Shown one piece after another: positions 36,786-47,919 of a stretch of 64,000 bases of DNA. The stretch is from contig NC_084888.1 of NCBI RefSeq assembly GCF_958979055.1, positions 36,971,804-37,035,803 on the forward strand, read 5' to 3'. The position numbers and the translations under genes are program-made. Position 1 is the stretch's first letter. Every line of letters begins with the position of its first letter. A model generated the notes under the pieces. It did not search any database. It was not told where the DNA came from and worked only from the letters and a program-made list of their open reading frames with translations. Origin of the DNA: Alnus glutinosa (taxonomy: Eukaryota; Streptophyta; Magnoliopsida; Fagales; Betulaceae).

Positions 36786-37517
36786 ATGGTGAGTGTAATC
36801 CAGAAGAAGAACGGTGGTGATCGAATCAAGGGGTCGTGGAGCCCGCAAGAGGACGCCACTCTGATCAAGCTAGTGGGGCAGCATGGCCCACGCAACTGGT
36901 CTCTGATAAGCCAGGGCATTCCTGGCCGGTCCGGCAAATCCTGTAGGTTACGGTGGTGCAATCAGCTCAGCCCGACGGTGCAGCACCGCCCATTTACGCC
37001 CGCGGAGGACGATATCATATTCCGGGCTCATGCCGTCCACGGCAATAGGTGGGCAACCATAGCCCGCATGTTGCCCGGGCGAACTGACAACGCGATCAAG
37101 AACCACTGGAACTCCACGCTACGACGTCGTCGCGAGTTTTCGTCCGAGTCAGAGTCGGGGCTGAAGCGGCAGAGATTGAGTGCGTCTCCGGAGCACAGTA
37201 GTTCCGATGGGGAAAAGGGTTTGGTGGGGCCCGAAGAGACTTCGCTGACGCTCTCGCTATCCTTACCTGCGGGTGAGAAACCGGGGGACGAGGAGGACGA
37301 GGATGAGGAAGAAGAGGAGGAAGAGGAGGAGGTTGTGGTGAAGGGCGATGAGGAGGCGGCACGTGGTGGGAGGAAAGAGGAGGAGACATGTTTGGTGACG
37401 ATCATGCAGAAGATGATAGCGGCGGAGGTCAAGAGTTACATGGATAGTTTACGGGCTACGAATGGGCTTGCACCTGGCTCTGACCCTGAGGCGGCGCAGG
37501 CCCAAAAGGCTCTCTAG
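36786..37517 (+). CDS. R2R3-MYB transcription factor, subgroup 22-like (MYB44/73 type)
   Basis: A single-exon gene of 243 residues. R2 covers about residues 14-64 ([17 protein letters not shown], then [20 protein letters not shown]), and R3 about 65-115 ([13 protein letters not shown], then [13 protein letters not shown]). Tryptophans sit at the usual spacings, with Phe replacing the first one of R3, as is normal. Downstream are an EAR-like LTLSLSLP repression motif (154-161), a run of nearly 15 acidic residues (about 168-182) and a C-terminal [13 protein letters not shown] motif (about 207-219) typical of subgroup 22. No intron is a further trait of that subgroup. The start is the ATG at 36786, because the in-frame codons just before it are not ATG. 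Expected role: nuclear regulator in stress or hormone responses. Confidence 0.92.
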   Translation: MVSVIQKKNGGDRIKGSWSPQEDATLIKLVGQHGPRNWSLISQGIPGRSGKSCRLRWCNQLSPTVQHRPFTPAEDDIIFRAHAVHGNRWATIARMLPGRTDNAIKNHWNSTLRRRREFSSESESGLKRQRLSASPEHSSSDGEKGLVGPEETSLTLSLSLPAGEKPGDEEDEDEEEEEEEEEVVVKGDEEAARGGRKEEETCLVTIMQKMIAAEVKSYMDSLRATNGLAPGSDPEAAQAQKAL

Positions 37518-37828
37518 GTCTCATATATAATAGTCTAGTGCTTTCTCTTTTATAAATTTTTAGTTTCCGCTAAAGTATTCAAATCGGGATGAGAAGGTTT
37601 AGTACTTCCACTGTTTCCTCGTTTTATACATTCTAATATCTTCAGGCATATACAAATTTGTTTTATCATTAATGGTGGGTTTTTATTTTTATTTTTTTAT
37701 TTTTATTATGAATAAAGTTTTCTTTCAGAATTTGAGTAAATTTTTCAATTTAGTCTATTAAAATGACATCAGTCATACCATATTAATCCTATTAAGGTAG
37801 ATATGTCACATACCCAATTAATCATTTT
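37518..37828. other. MYB 3' region
   Basis: AT-rich sequence, probably holding the MYB 3' untranslated region and its polyadenylation signals. Nothing else seen. Confidence 0.5.
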
Positions 37829-38810
37829 TTCTTTTTCTTTTTTTTAATAATAAAGATTGAGTAGTTCTCATTGATTCATAATAGAAGAGGCTTAATTAGC
37901 CATTACAGAGGGCTGAATATGTGGAGGACAAACTCCCAACCAAGCACAATTGATCAATTGAGATATAGCGACTTCTCCCATCAAATGAGCTGCTGTATTA
38001 GCAGAACGTTTAACATGTTTTATTAGCACAGTTTGTATTCGCTCCAACAAAAGTTTGGTGTCGTTGATCAAGTGTCCATGGGAACTCCAACATGCAGTTC
38101 ATTGACACAGGGCGTTCACAACTAATTGTGCGTCTCCTTTTAAGACCACTTTCTCCAGCCCATTATCGACACAGAATTTCGTTGCCTCCCAAATTGCAAG
38201 AGCTTTTGTGGTGGTAGGGTCTGGAAGCAAAGGAAGCCACTTCGCCTTAGTTGCCACCACGTCCCCCTGATCATCTCGAACAACCAAACCAATCCCCATC
38301 CTTCGCATGTCCTTGTTGAGAGCTGCGTCCCAGTTTAGCTTCACAAAACCTACCGGAGGACAATCCCATGTTGGAGGAAACGAAATAGCCGACTCAGCAA
38401 CATCATGCTCCCCCTCATTTGCATTCTCCAGCTCTTCCATTATTCGTTTTGCCCTTTGGATTAGGTTAGTCGGGAAATCAAAGCACTTTCTAAATACGTA
38501 GGAATTCCTACGAAGCCAAATAAGACGCATAAGATTGAGGATTTCTGCAAAAGCTGTCTTCTCCAACTTTTCCCGCAAATGCCGTATGAAACTTAAACTC
38601 TTTGCCTCTTGTAAGGACAATTTCAGCACCCTTCTACAACTCTCTTGCCAAACCGCCATCGTAGCAGGGCAACTTCACAAAGTATGGAAAATAGTTTTAG
38701 GCTGAGATAGGCAAAGAGGGCAGTAGGGGTTTTCAAGTATCCCTTTCCGGAATAAGACCTTTTTCGTGGGAAAGATGTCATCACATTCTCTAAGAACATA
38801 TGGTAATTTA
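37829..38810 (-). mobile_element. 5'-truncated LINE with zf-RVT and RNase H remnants
   Basis: On the minus strand, a zinc-binding reverse-transcriptase tail (ENPYCPLCLSQPKTIFHTL, about 38690-38760) leads into a plant LINE RNase H domain (38659 down to 37896). The catalytic set is visible as D in LNWDAAL, E in AIWEATK and D in LKGDAQL. The C-terminal RSANTAAH motif follows. One in-frame TGA at 38099 breaks the domain, and the zf-RVT part needs at least one frame change, so it is dead. The 3' end is marked by an A-rich tail on the minus strand (37829-37855). The whole 5' part, including the endonuclease and most of the reverse transcriptase, is missing. Target duplication not found. Confidence 0.85.
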
Positions 38811-41158
38811 GTATAAATTGGATTGAAATAATTTTTTCCAATTCAATACAAAAGAAAACTTTATTCAATTATCCCCAATGCTTACTCATTAGTTTCATTT
38901 AAGTGCCTTGCAAAGGACAGAATTTTCCCCAAAACGTTCGGTTTAGCATGTGAAAAACACTTTCGTTTCTTAATAGCATATGTCCATATGATTCTCACAT
39001 GCAACATTTTATAAAAAATTCCTCTAGTTAATATTATAGAAAAAAAAAAATACTTCTTACATGCTCAAACGACACAGTAATTGCATACTCAAAAGGACAC
39101 ATAGCAATTACATAGACTGTCAGCATTTTTTTTTTTAATTAAAATTTATATCTACGTCTAGCTCAGCTAAATCCAAACGAAACTGTGAAGAGAAATATCA
39201 TCCGTTGAACACGAGAATCAAAGAACGCAAACAAATTGATAAGAAATGAGAAATCAAATTCTAGATTTTCAAATATAGAAAATCCCATCAAACTGTTGAC
39301 GGCAAAGATAAACTTCTCTAGAAGTTATATGAAGTAAAATAAAATTGGATGAACTAGTTTCTTTTGCGTACTTTCAAAAAATAGAGGGATCTGAAGTTTT
39401 GATTCCTAAATAATCGATACGTAAAAGCTCCAAAAATCAACATTTCAAGTTCGTCTGGAGCCACACAATAAGAGATTTGATCAAATATTACCATTAGATC
39501 TTGAAAGCCCTGGTTGTCATCTATTGTATCCACATGGATAAAATCTACATAGACGAAAGCTTTCCATCCTTTACTATGGTGCTATTGTGATAGATATTTT
39601 CAAAAAAACCCATGAGATTAATTTTTATGATTGCGCAAGATTCAGAATTTGTGCACAAAAGCGAGCTAATATTAATCTGAGCTAAATGTTAGCCAAGACA
39701 TCATAAGAAGATGATTTCAGAATTAATCTACACCATTGAACATACTTAACCATACGCATTGTACAGACAGAGAGCGCACATCAATTTTTTTTTTTTTTTT
39801 TTTTACTTTTTATAACCGGAGTACCAGAGAATTCAATCCGACAAGATCCTATGAACACCGTGCAAAACATCCTCTTCAGACAGGTCGGGTAAGAGTCCAA
39901 ATAGGTCGGGTAAGAGAGCACACACATTGATGTTCACCTAAAAGTAAATGAAAAACCAAAACACACATCTAAACCTGACAAAAACATAAAGGGAGCAGCA
40001 CATCATCACTATTGCAGAAGCATATCCTACATACACCACAAACTGCGAGTCCAAATGGTTAGACAGTGGAGGCTTTCCATTGCTTGACATAAGGGACTGA
40101 CCCTTGCCTTGCTGCTGTAGAGCAGGAACCTACTTGTAGGGGAGGATTCAGTAGGGGATAACCTTTCAGTAGGACACCTGCCTTTGGTAGGGCCGGAACC
40201 ATTCTTAAGGGGAGGGAACCTTTGCCAAGGGGAGAATTTGTATGATGTACGTCATCTATGGTATAGATCGCCTTCATAAGCCACCACCCAATATAAATCA
40301 AGGGAGCACACAACCATTGCAGCAATAACACACTTTATTCTTAAGTGCAAATCTAAACCCTAAACACCCAAAGACTTACTTTATTCAAGAGGCACATAAC
40401 CCTTGTAGCAATCACACCCTTTTTACACAAAATGCATGTCCTTTTGAACAAAACTCAGTGGAATGTCATTATTAAATAGCCCACGATCTTATAATCTCCT
40501 TACACTTACAAATGGCTAAAGTTAAGAATCAAAACAGCTAGTCATCTAGGCTACAGGTTGCAAGTCAAGCCTTTATCTAACCACCAAAGATGATCCTTCT
40601 GAAAAAACCACACAACAAAGGAAATTCTACACTAAGCATAAATACTTTTCAACATATAGGCCATGGAGAGAGCTGCCCAAGGCACTCTATGAACTCATTC
40701 ATCAAAAAATAAAGCCCAACAAAAGCCTAGATGCCAAACACATAATCAAATCCAAGTGCAACCAGCTGCCAACCACACTTTGAAAAGGCACACCTTCAAC
40801 ATAACATGATAGCAGTATCTATGGCCGGAAACTGTGATATTATATTAATCAAACCTATAAACTAATCATCTCAAAAACAATTCCTTTCTTTCATCCAACA
40901 TATTTTCAGCGAGCCACAAAGGAAACCATAATGAATTTCAGAACATCACAAACATAAAAAATAAATAGCGAATACCCAATTTCCACATCACTATAATTAT
41001 CAAAGTTTAAAAGTGCAATACGAAATTTCATTAAGCAATAACATAAATGCAGTTTTCAGACCTTTAATCCAAACATAAAAACAGAAAAAACGCTACGACT
41101 CTCTAATCAGTAAACGATTAGACACCAAAACAACGACGATTTATTGATGGTAGAAGAA
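38811..41158. other. Intergenic DNA downstream of RPL41
   Basis: AT-rich with a poly-T run at 39786-39804 and two AGGTCGGGTAAGAG words near 39882 and 39903. At 40059-40331 the minus strand has a 90-codon open frame of unknown nature in a GC-richer patch with repeated GGAACC words; it has no recognisable domain. The last several hundred bases probably include RPL41 3' sequence. Confidence 0.45.
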
Positions 41159-41339
41159 CTACTTCGATCTCTGCCTCATCTTTCGGCGCTTCCTCTTCAA
41201 CCTCCTCATACGCTTCTTCTTCCACTGAAAAGACCCAGAAATAAACCAGAAACCGAAAATAAAGTTAATTTTCAAAGCAAACAGATAGTAAGGTTCGAGA
41301 AAGGGGCATTCAATACACCGAGCTTACCTTGGCTCGCAT
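41159..41339 (-). CDS. RPL41: 60S ribosomal protein eL41 (RPL41)
   Basis: A 25-residue, extremely basic peptide, [20 protein letters not shown] then RQRSK. It is encoded in two exons on the minus strand: 41339-41328 (MRAK) and 41224-41159 (the rest plus TAG). The 103-base intron has GT and AG ends. This is the canonical plant eL41, one of the smallest proteins known, a single helix at the bridge between the ribosomal subunits. The upstream region carries telo-boxes and TGGGCT elements, as in other ribosomal protein genes. It looks intact. Confidence 0.95.
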
Positions 41340-41380
41340 GGTGATTCGGCGCCTTAGTCCTCCTTGCTACCTCGCTACAA

Positions 41381-41615
41381 AAACCCTAATCTGCGCAGAA
41401 AGCAAATGGTCTAGACGCTAGTATGGTCTTACGCTTTGGAGAGTATTTATAGTGATTCGAGAAGAAACCCTAATGCATAGTCGGCTAGATTCGGGCTTTT
41501 GGAGATTATTGGGCTGCTTATCTTTCAGATGAGCAGGCTCAAACGTTCGCTGAAATACTGGGCTTCTCTACAGCCCACGTATAATGGGCTTCTCTACGGC
41601 CCTTATACCTGGGCT
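41381..41615 (-). promoter_or_regulatory. RPL41 promoter: TATA box, two telo-boxes, five site II-like motifs
   Basis: AAACCCTAA telo-boxes lie at 41381-41389 and 41465-41473. TATAAATA (minus strand) is at 41451-41444, about 105 bases before the start codon. TGGGCT occurs at 41510, 41559, 41585 and 41610, with its complement at 41572. A TGGGCTTCTCTAC phrase is tandemly duplicated, 26 bases apart. Telo-box plus TGGGCY site II is the known TCP/Pur-alpha growth-control module of plant ribosomal protein genes. Confidence 0.75.
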
Positions 41616-43351
41616 TCGGACGACGATAAAAGTAATTGAGCTTGGACGTTGGGCAGGTAGATTGGTTAAGGTTGTGTTTGGGTATATCTCTTTCTTATAT
41701 ATGTATTTGTTCTTCTTTTTTTTTCATAAATTGATTGTGTATTTGACGTGCATAATATATCCCAATCTTAGGTGGGAAAAAAGGCTATATACTAACTTAA
41801 GCAATTCCTAGCTTGTTAGATATCAATATGTTCTTTTAAATTTATGAATTAAGGTCATAATGCCATATTGAGGCCGGCCTTATATGATTGAAATTAAACG
41901 AAGATAAGATAAAGTTGCCTCATAATCTACCACCTACCCCCAAATGTTCACAATTTTTTTAATGAATAACGGTTTTCACTTGAAACATTTATACAAATTA
42001 TCAATTTAAAGCAGCTTTTTAATATGGGTTTAACTTGGATCCAGTTTGAGTTAAAACTTAATCCGTTAAGATTGAAACACGTGTTCTATAACAAGACACA
42101 GAGACCATGTACCCAAATTCTAGCTGAAACTGGATACAAGCCAATCCTTTTAACATATGCTGTTCTCATCATAGCTCTATTGTCAAATGCCGGATTAGGA
42201 TCCTCTCAAATTATCTCTTAGAATTTGATAGAATTCAGGTAGGTGATTGTGAGAGACAACTTATGAGACCCACCTGACCAAATAGAAATTAGGTTGTCAA
42301 ATCACTTATTCAGTCAGGTAAATCTCATAATTTGTCTCTCACAATTACATACTTGAATTTTCTCAAATTCAAACAAATAATTTGAAAAAATCTTAATCCT
42401 CAAATGCCTAGTTTGGACATTAATGTGGGCAACTGGGGCTAATAAGAGAGAAGCAATGCCCGGCCATGATTCGGATAGGGGATATAGCCACCTTTCTACC
42501 CACTCCATGAATCAAGTTCCGTCAGTGGCTTGTCTTTAATAGCAAGAAGAAAATAGGCCAAAAAAAAATCCAAAAAATTTGGAAAAATTGACATGCCCCA
42601 CAAAGGAACAAACCTACCAAATGCCTCAGAATCAGAAGCCCATCACTCCAACTTAGGTATGTAATTACTCAACGGCCCATCAATTCTCACCCAATTTGAG
42701 CAAGGACTTACAAGTTACAAGGGACAGAGCATGAATGCTGCGAACAGGCTGTCCTCCTGCAACGCTGCAACACAATTTGGCTAAGAAACACTTTGAAATT
42801 AGAATTTACAGTATTTAACTGTACCTTTAAATAAATGAGTTTTAACATATAAAATATTTAATTAAAATAAAAAATAAAGTTAAGGTTTAAATTTTAAAAA
42901 TTTACTCTAAGATCATGTTAAATCATCATTTATATAAAAATTAATAAAAAAAAAAAATATTTAATTAATATTGTGAGATGAATCAGATATTCACTCTTGC
43001 TTGTAAGTTGTAAATGTACTGGTATATTCATGTTTTCTTACATGGATGTACGGGTACCACCCAATTAATACTCCATCCTCTCCAGATTACGCACGTTTAT
43101 TGATTAGAACCACATGCATGTTCTCCCTTTTCTGACTCAGAAGTCGCAAATGACAACCTCAAAGGTTACATTCATCATTAAATTTTCCATTACAAGTTCT
43201 CCAAACGCCAGATGTGTGCCTTGGTGGTTTGATTTTTTAAGGCCGACTACGTAGGCTTAAGGGCACGACCTTGCTATTTCCCGATGTTTGCCTTCCAAGG
43301 TCACTTGGATCTTAAATGTGAAGAAGAATGACATATGCTTTTTTTTCAAGC
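41616..43351. other. Intergenic DNA
   Basis: AT-rich. It contains the MITE at 42192-42399. At about 42593-42651 there is an exon-like stretch (MPHKGTNLPNASESEAHHSN) followed by a good GTATGT donor; it might belong to the interrupted gene further right, but this is unproven. Confidence 0.4.
42192..42399. mobile_element. Short inverted-repeat MITE with perfect 9-bp target duplication
   Basis: 208 bp. The left end GGATTAGGATCCTCTCAAAT pairs with the right end, whose complement reads GGATTAAGATTTTTTCAAAT. Inner arms pair through GATTGTGAGAGACAA and its partner. TCAAATGCC flanks both sides (42183-42191 and 42400-42408). Nine bases fits Mutator-like transposases; an 8-bp hAT reading (CAAATGCC) is also possible. 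Confidence 0.8.
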
Positions 43352-43380
43352 CGTAGTAAATCGGACAGTAAATAAGAAAG

Positions 43381-43528
43381 AGGAATGATCCTTGCACCTC
43401 TTTAGCACAACACTCGCATAACAGGTTGACGTGTAAATGTGCTTTTAATAATTTTTTTCTCTTTTCTTTTTGTTTTGATTGAAAACTGGTTGGAGGGAAA
43501 ATTAAATGTCATTTCCCCTCCAACGCAG

Positions 43529-43565
<37 letters not shown>

Positions 43566-43767
43566 CGTCCGTACAGGGAGCCGTTCGGTCGTCCCCTAGC
43601 TGGCGCCGCTTCACTGGAGTTCTCCTCTATCGAAATAGCCGCCAGCAGCTCCTCTCTCTCTCTCTCTCTCCAACCTCCGTATGAAACTGCCGTTGCCGCT
43701 CGCTCGTCAGTCTTCCCCTTCCCGGCGCCACTTTATTGGTGTTTGGTCTCCTCCATCCAAAACCGCC

Positions 43768-43808
<41 letters not shown>

Positions 43809-45480
43809 GGGTTGTGACCAACCCTCTCGGCGGTCGGCTTCTCTCTTGGTGATCGGCCACCCTCCACCGGGCCATCCTTCACCGGTGTTCCGTCTCCAGG
43901 AGATTTGGCGGCCGGATTTGTCTCCGGCGACGCTCTCTCTCTCTCTCTGTGGCCGAATCTGTCGTAATCCACCCTCCTACTATTGTTTATTTCTATGGAG
44001 TTTAGCTGGATTACAAAGTCACTTAGACTTTCAGTATAGGGTTCTGCATCATTGGTTATTTGCTTCATGAAAAGATTTTGTTGTTTAGTTATAATTGGTA
44101 TATGGTATAGGATTTTGTTAAAATTGGTATTGATTTAGGGGGAGTTATTAATGTTTTGTGCTTCCATGCATTCACAAACTTTTGTGTGTTGTGCTTCTTC
44201 TTTTTCTTCTTCTTCTTCTTCTAATTAGTTTGTTGTGCGTGAATAGCTTGATGCATGTCATTTAGATTATGCATTTTAGGCATGTGCTTTAGATGATTAA
44301 GTTGCAATTGCATGGGTTTAGGTATGCATTAAACATTTTCATTTAGACATCATGATTCTGCCGTTGTGCTTGTTTTGTGACTTTCTCTTTATTATTTAGG
44401 GACAAAAGAGGGAGGAGAAGTGAGACAGGGGGAGTGCAGCTATTTTTAGTGTTTTTTTTAATCATGTTTGAGTTTATTTTGATAGTCAAATAGTTATGTT
44501 GATTATTTCCTTATCTTAATTATTCATAGTCTACATATCTATTTTTTACTGATTTCTATACGTTTTAATGTGTGTCTGCATGTTTAAAGAAGACATGTGT
44601 TTAAATTCTGAATTCAACCTAGTCCTAGTTTAGGATTAGTTTGTAATTCTATGGGTTTTTGCTTTGTTGTCACATAATTGTCAAATGTGGAGTTGGTTAG
44701 GTTTTATTTTAGCAAATTTAGTGTCAAAACTATGTTGGTTCAAAGTCTAGGTTTAGTGGTTAAGTTGGCTCTTGATTTGGTGTTCAAAAACTTGGTCCAT
44801 AATGAAGGTAAGAATAGCCGGTTTGCAAACTCGATCAAAGAGAGTTCGAATGATACAGATTTACTAAGGATTAACATTTCAAGGAAGAATGCTTGGGTCG
44901 CAAGCCCATTTGAAAGGCATTCAAAAGAAATCCTTTGCTCTAGTTTAATTCATTACTTTAATTAAAATCTTTTGCTCTAGTTAATAGGTGGAATTTGCAG
45001 CCTTTGCTGCAGTTATAAATTCTGGTTTTGTTGTTTGGCTGAAGTTGAGTAGTAGTTATTAGGTTGTTGGTTATCCTGCTTTGTTTTGAAGGTGTGATTT
45101 GATGTTATGTGACAATATCCAAGATTATTTTGAAATTTATTATTGTATGCCCATCACTTAGCATGCATAATGGTAATTTGATGTTATGTGACGATATCCA
45201 AGATTATTTGAACGATAGAATACGTGTTGTTATGATTGTATTGTATTGTATTGTGTATCTTTAGATGTTGCTGAAGAGGGACGCTTGGACGACGGAAGAG
45301 GCCGATTGTCGAGAGAGAAGCCGCCGAGAGGGACGGGGACTACCGGTGAGTGAGCTACGAATGATGTAGAGAGAGAGAGAGAGAGAGAGGAAATCTGCCG
45401 AAAAAGGACGTCAGATGACAGAGGAGGCCGATCGCCGAGAGGGACGAGGATTACCGGCGATTGAGCTACGGACGATGCAC

Positions 45481-45526
<46 letters not shown>

Positions 45527-45649
45527 TGCCGAAGAGGAATGCTGGACGATGGAGGAGGCTAACCGCCAAGAGAGAGAGAGGAAGCCGGAGAGTGACGATG
45601 GAGGAGGCTAACTACAAAGAGGGACGGGGACTGTAAGGATGAGAAATTT

Positions 45650-45687
<38 letters not shown>

Positions 45688-45858
45688 GGGCTACGTTGGA
45701 GGGGGAAATGAAATTAATTTCCCCCTCCGATTGGTTTTCAAGCAAAAGAAAGAAAATGAAAAAAAAAAAAAACAAAAAAAAAAAAAAAAAAAAAAACTGC
45801 CTTTTCACGTCAGCTGTTGTGCGGTTGTTGTGAAAAATAAGTGCAGGAATCATTTCTC
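43381..45858. mobile_element. MULE-type DNA transposon, non-autonomous, with intact 9-bp target duplication
   Basis: 2478 bp, flanked on both sides by AATAAGAAA (43372-43380 and 45859-45867). Its ends are inverted: GAGGAATGATCCTTGCACC on the left against the complement reading GAGAAATGATTCCTGCACTT. The terminal inverted repeats are about 165 bp and include GGTTGGAGGGAAAATTAAAT and its partner. Inside the left repeat are CT-rich units of about 108 bp (CAACGTCCGTA at 43563, CAACCTCCGTA at 43671). Inside the right repeat are three GA-rich units of about 130 bp (starting 45273, 45400 and 45531). The middle (43960-45270) has no transposase and no gene that I can name. Confidence 0.88.
43531..43561. 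repeat. CT microsatellites inside the MULE arms
   Basis: (TC)n runs sit at 43531-43561, about 43652-43670, 43771-43806 and 43931-43948. Matching (GA)n runs are on the other arm at about 45368-45389, 45487-45520 and 45653-45680. The microsatellites are part of the repeated arm units and so pair in the inverted structure. Confidence 0.85.
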
Positions 45859-46632
45859 AATAAGAAAACTCCTAAGTCTATTTGTTCGAACAGGTCTTGG
45901 GACGAAGATTCAGATCTGCTGTACTATAGTGGTGAGAAACTCACAGAAGTACAACATATTGCTTCGTCGATGTCCTCCTGTAACATCAAGCCTACCCCTG
46001 CATCATCAGCTTCATGTTCAGGTATAAATCCCGAATGGTCTTACAAGATTCATTAAACTCATTGGCTTCAATTGTTATATATCTTGTGGGGCTTCTTTCG
46101 CAGCAGATCCAATCAATGCTGAGGCCAATACCAAAGGTTAGAGACCAATTTAAAGTCGTTGATCAATTTCAATTGGCTTGCTTTCTTATTTCTTTGAATT
46201 CTTTCTGAGCAATTGGCTTGTTTTTCAATGGGATAGATAACAAATGCTCCCGCTTATAATAATCGAATGAGGAGTGATACACAAAACTCTCAAGGGAAAT
46301 TGATCAAGCAGGTGGCACTCAGTGACCCTGCCAAGTAATTGTAGGTAGCATTTCCTGTGTGTATCAATTGAACTCAAAATTCACGACCCATTGAACTGAC
46401 TGAAACACACAAGCATGACTCACATCTTTTGTGTTCTTTTCTTTAAATTATAGTTCACAGGAACATCTAAAAAAACCAGTCAAACTGGAAGAAAGAAGAA
46501 TTTAATATATAGTGGTAAATACAATTAACAAAAGCACACTAATGCTTGACAAACCTTTACATTGGCTTAGAATATATATATATAATAATTACACAAAACA
46601 ATTAACCCACCAAGAGAGCTAGTTTTGGAGGT

Positions 46633-47127
46633 TCATTCCACTACAATGTGCGGAATGGCCGAGCCAACCGGAGTGTTGTTAATCCGGAGAGAGCCTCTAC
46701 ACAACGGGCAACTCGAATGAACACTCAGCCACCTATCAACGCACTCGGGATGGTAACAATGCCGACACAACGGCAAAACCTTGACCTTGTCCCCATCTTC
46801 GAACACACCGAGGCATATACAACACTCGGCTTGTTCCCTCGAGTTCGGAGCTTCCGATGACCGGTGTAAGGCTATGGGCAAGGTTTTGATGGTCAAGGGG
46901 TCGAGCCCACGAGACCGAGGCGGCGGAGGAGGCGGCAGCGCGTGGGGGAATGGGTGGCGGTAGCGGCAGACCCAGCGCGCGTAGAGGTAGAGGAGGGTGA
47001 AGAGAAGGATGACGGAGAAGAGGACCACGACGAGGAAGAGCGTGCGGCCTTGGATCTCGAAGTTGTCGTCGTCGAGAGCGGTGAAATGCCAGTGGAATGC
47101 CTGAGAGTACTGCGATGACGACGACAT
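46633..47127 (-). CDS. ATL-family RING-H2 E3 ubiquitin ligase
   Basis: An intronless gene of 164 residues. ATL proteins are membrane-anchored E3 ligases that pass ubiquitin from E2 enzymes to target proteins. One hydrophobic helix spans about residues 29-50 (FLVVVLFSVILLFTLLYLYA), then a proline run (65-70) and the GLD motif at 74-76. The RING-H2 finger keeps exact ligand spacing: C102-x2-C105-x15-C121-x-H123-x2-H126-x2-C129-x10-C140-x2-C143, with the LPLCRHCYHPECVDRWL signature. The short length puts it near the small ATLs. Start and stop are clear, and it appears intact. Substrates cannot be told from sequence. Confidence 0.95.
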   Translation of the reverse strand: MSSSSQYSQAFHWHFTALDDDNFEIQGRTLFLVVVLFSVILLFTLLYLYARWVCRYRHPFPHALPPPPPPRSRGLDPLTIKTLPIALHRSSEAPNSREQAECCICLGVFEDGDKVKVLPLCRHCYHPECVDRWLSVHSSCPLCRGSLRINNTPVGSAIPHIVVE

Positions 47128-47919
47128 TGCGAACGAGTAAATGGGTATGTGGACTGTGGTTATGGGTTTTCGGCGGTGGTCATGAGATGGCGGAGGCGAA
47201 AGACCACGGCTGATCTGGAGGCGGCGGCGGCGGCATTGTGAAGGGCCGAACTCTTATAGCTGGCTGCTTTTGAGGGATGTTAGATTTTGAGTGGATAGAC
47301 AGTTCAGAGATTAAACAGTTGTGGGTATAATTGTATAGATATTTAATCAATAAGACGGGAATGGTAGAACAGCCTACTGGCCCTACTCCCACATACAGCG
47401 CGTGACAAGACTACCCCTATTCTAACAATAGAAACCATGTGCTTTTTTTTTTCTTTTTTTTTTTAAGATTATCCATTAGAAGAGAGGTCACATTTTTTTC
47501 CTGTCTATGAATTTTCGTTTATTTGACAAGGGAGGTTGACGAATCATTTCCCAATTGAAAAGATATTTTTGATAGTTTATATGGGAAAGAGTCTGATTTA
47601 GATTTCAAGGAAATCTCTGTCCAGATTTGAACAAAAAAAATGAGAGAGAGGAGGTGTGAAACTCAGGTGTTTGGACAGGTAATCTTGCATATTAAGTTGC
47701 ACGAGGACTTGCTTGGACCCTCCTAATTGGCCCGAGTGTATGAGGGCAATGTGCAAGCTTTAGATCTTTTTTGATGTAAGAACAAAGTAACTATGTGTTT
47801 TTAGGGTATTTGAACAAGAAATTTTTAGTTTTTTTTTTTTTTCCCAAGCAAAAAGCAAGGGGAAAAAGGGTAGGGGAAGAGCAATATTTTTTTTTACCCA
47901 GTAAGTCCGACTGTTGCCT
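47128..47919. other. ATL promoter region
   Basis: The first 130 bases upstream are GC-rich and then become AT-rich with poly-T tracts. No clear TATA box at the usual distance. No gene seen. Confidence 0.5.

Larger units (their letters stand above)
43352..46259 (+). pseudogene. Exons of an unidentified host gene, split by the MULE at 43381-45858
   Basis: The stretch 43352-43380 follows a polypyrimidine-AG acceptor and stays open into AATAAGAAA. The sequence right of the transposon repeats AATAAGAAA (Asn-Lys-Lys) and continues in the same frame to a GTATAA donor at 46022 (residues such as SWDEDSDLLYYSGEKLTEVQ). Two further short exons, 46104-46136 and 46237-46259, have GT/AG borders and consistent phase and end in TAA. 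A second reading of the last exon in another frame stays open to 46338, so the true end is uncertain. I do not recognise the protein. With 2.5 kb inserted in an exon this copy is probably not functional, unless the insertion is spliced out or differs between alleles. Confidence 0.5.

Noticed and set aside
37028-37432. Minus-strand frames inside the MYB gene
   Set aside because: They are antisense shadows of the acidic and GC-rich MYB coding sequence.
40059-40331. A 90-residue minus-strand protein
   Set aside because: No domain or splice support; the region has repeated GGAACC words. Left as unknown sequence.
43439-44070. Ser/Leu-rich genes across the CT microsatellites
   Set aside because: The reading is microsatellite-driven (LSLSLS) and lies in a transposon arm.
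45415-45833. Arg/Glu-rich genes across the GA microsatellites
   Set aside because: Same artefact on the other arm of the MULE.
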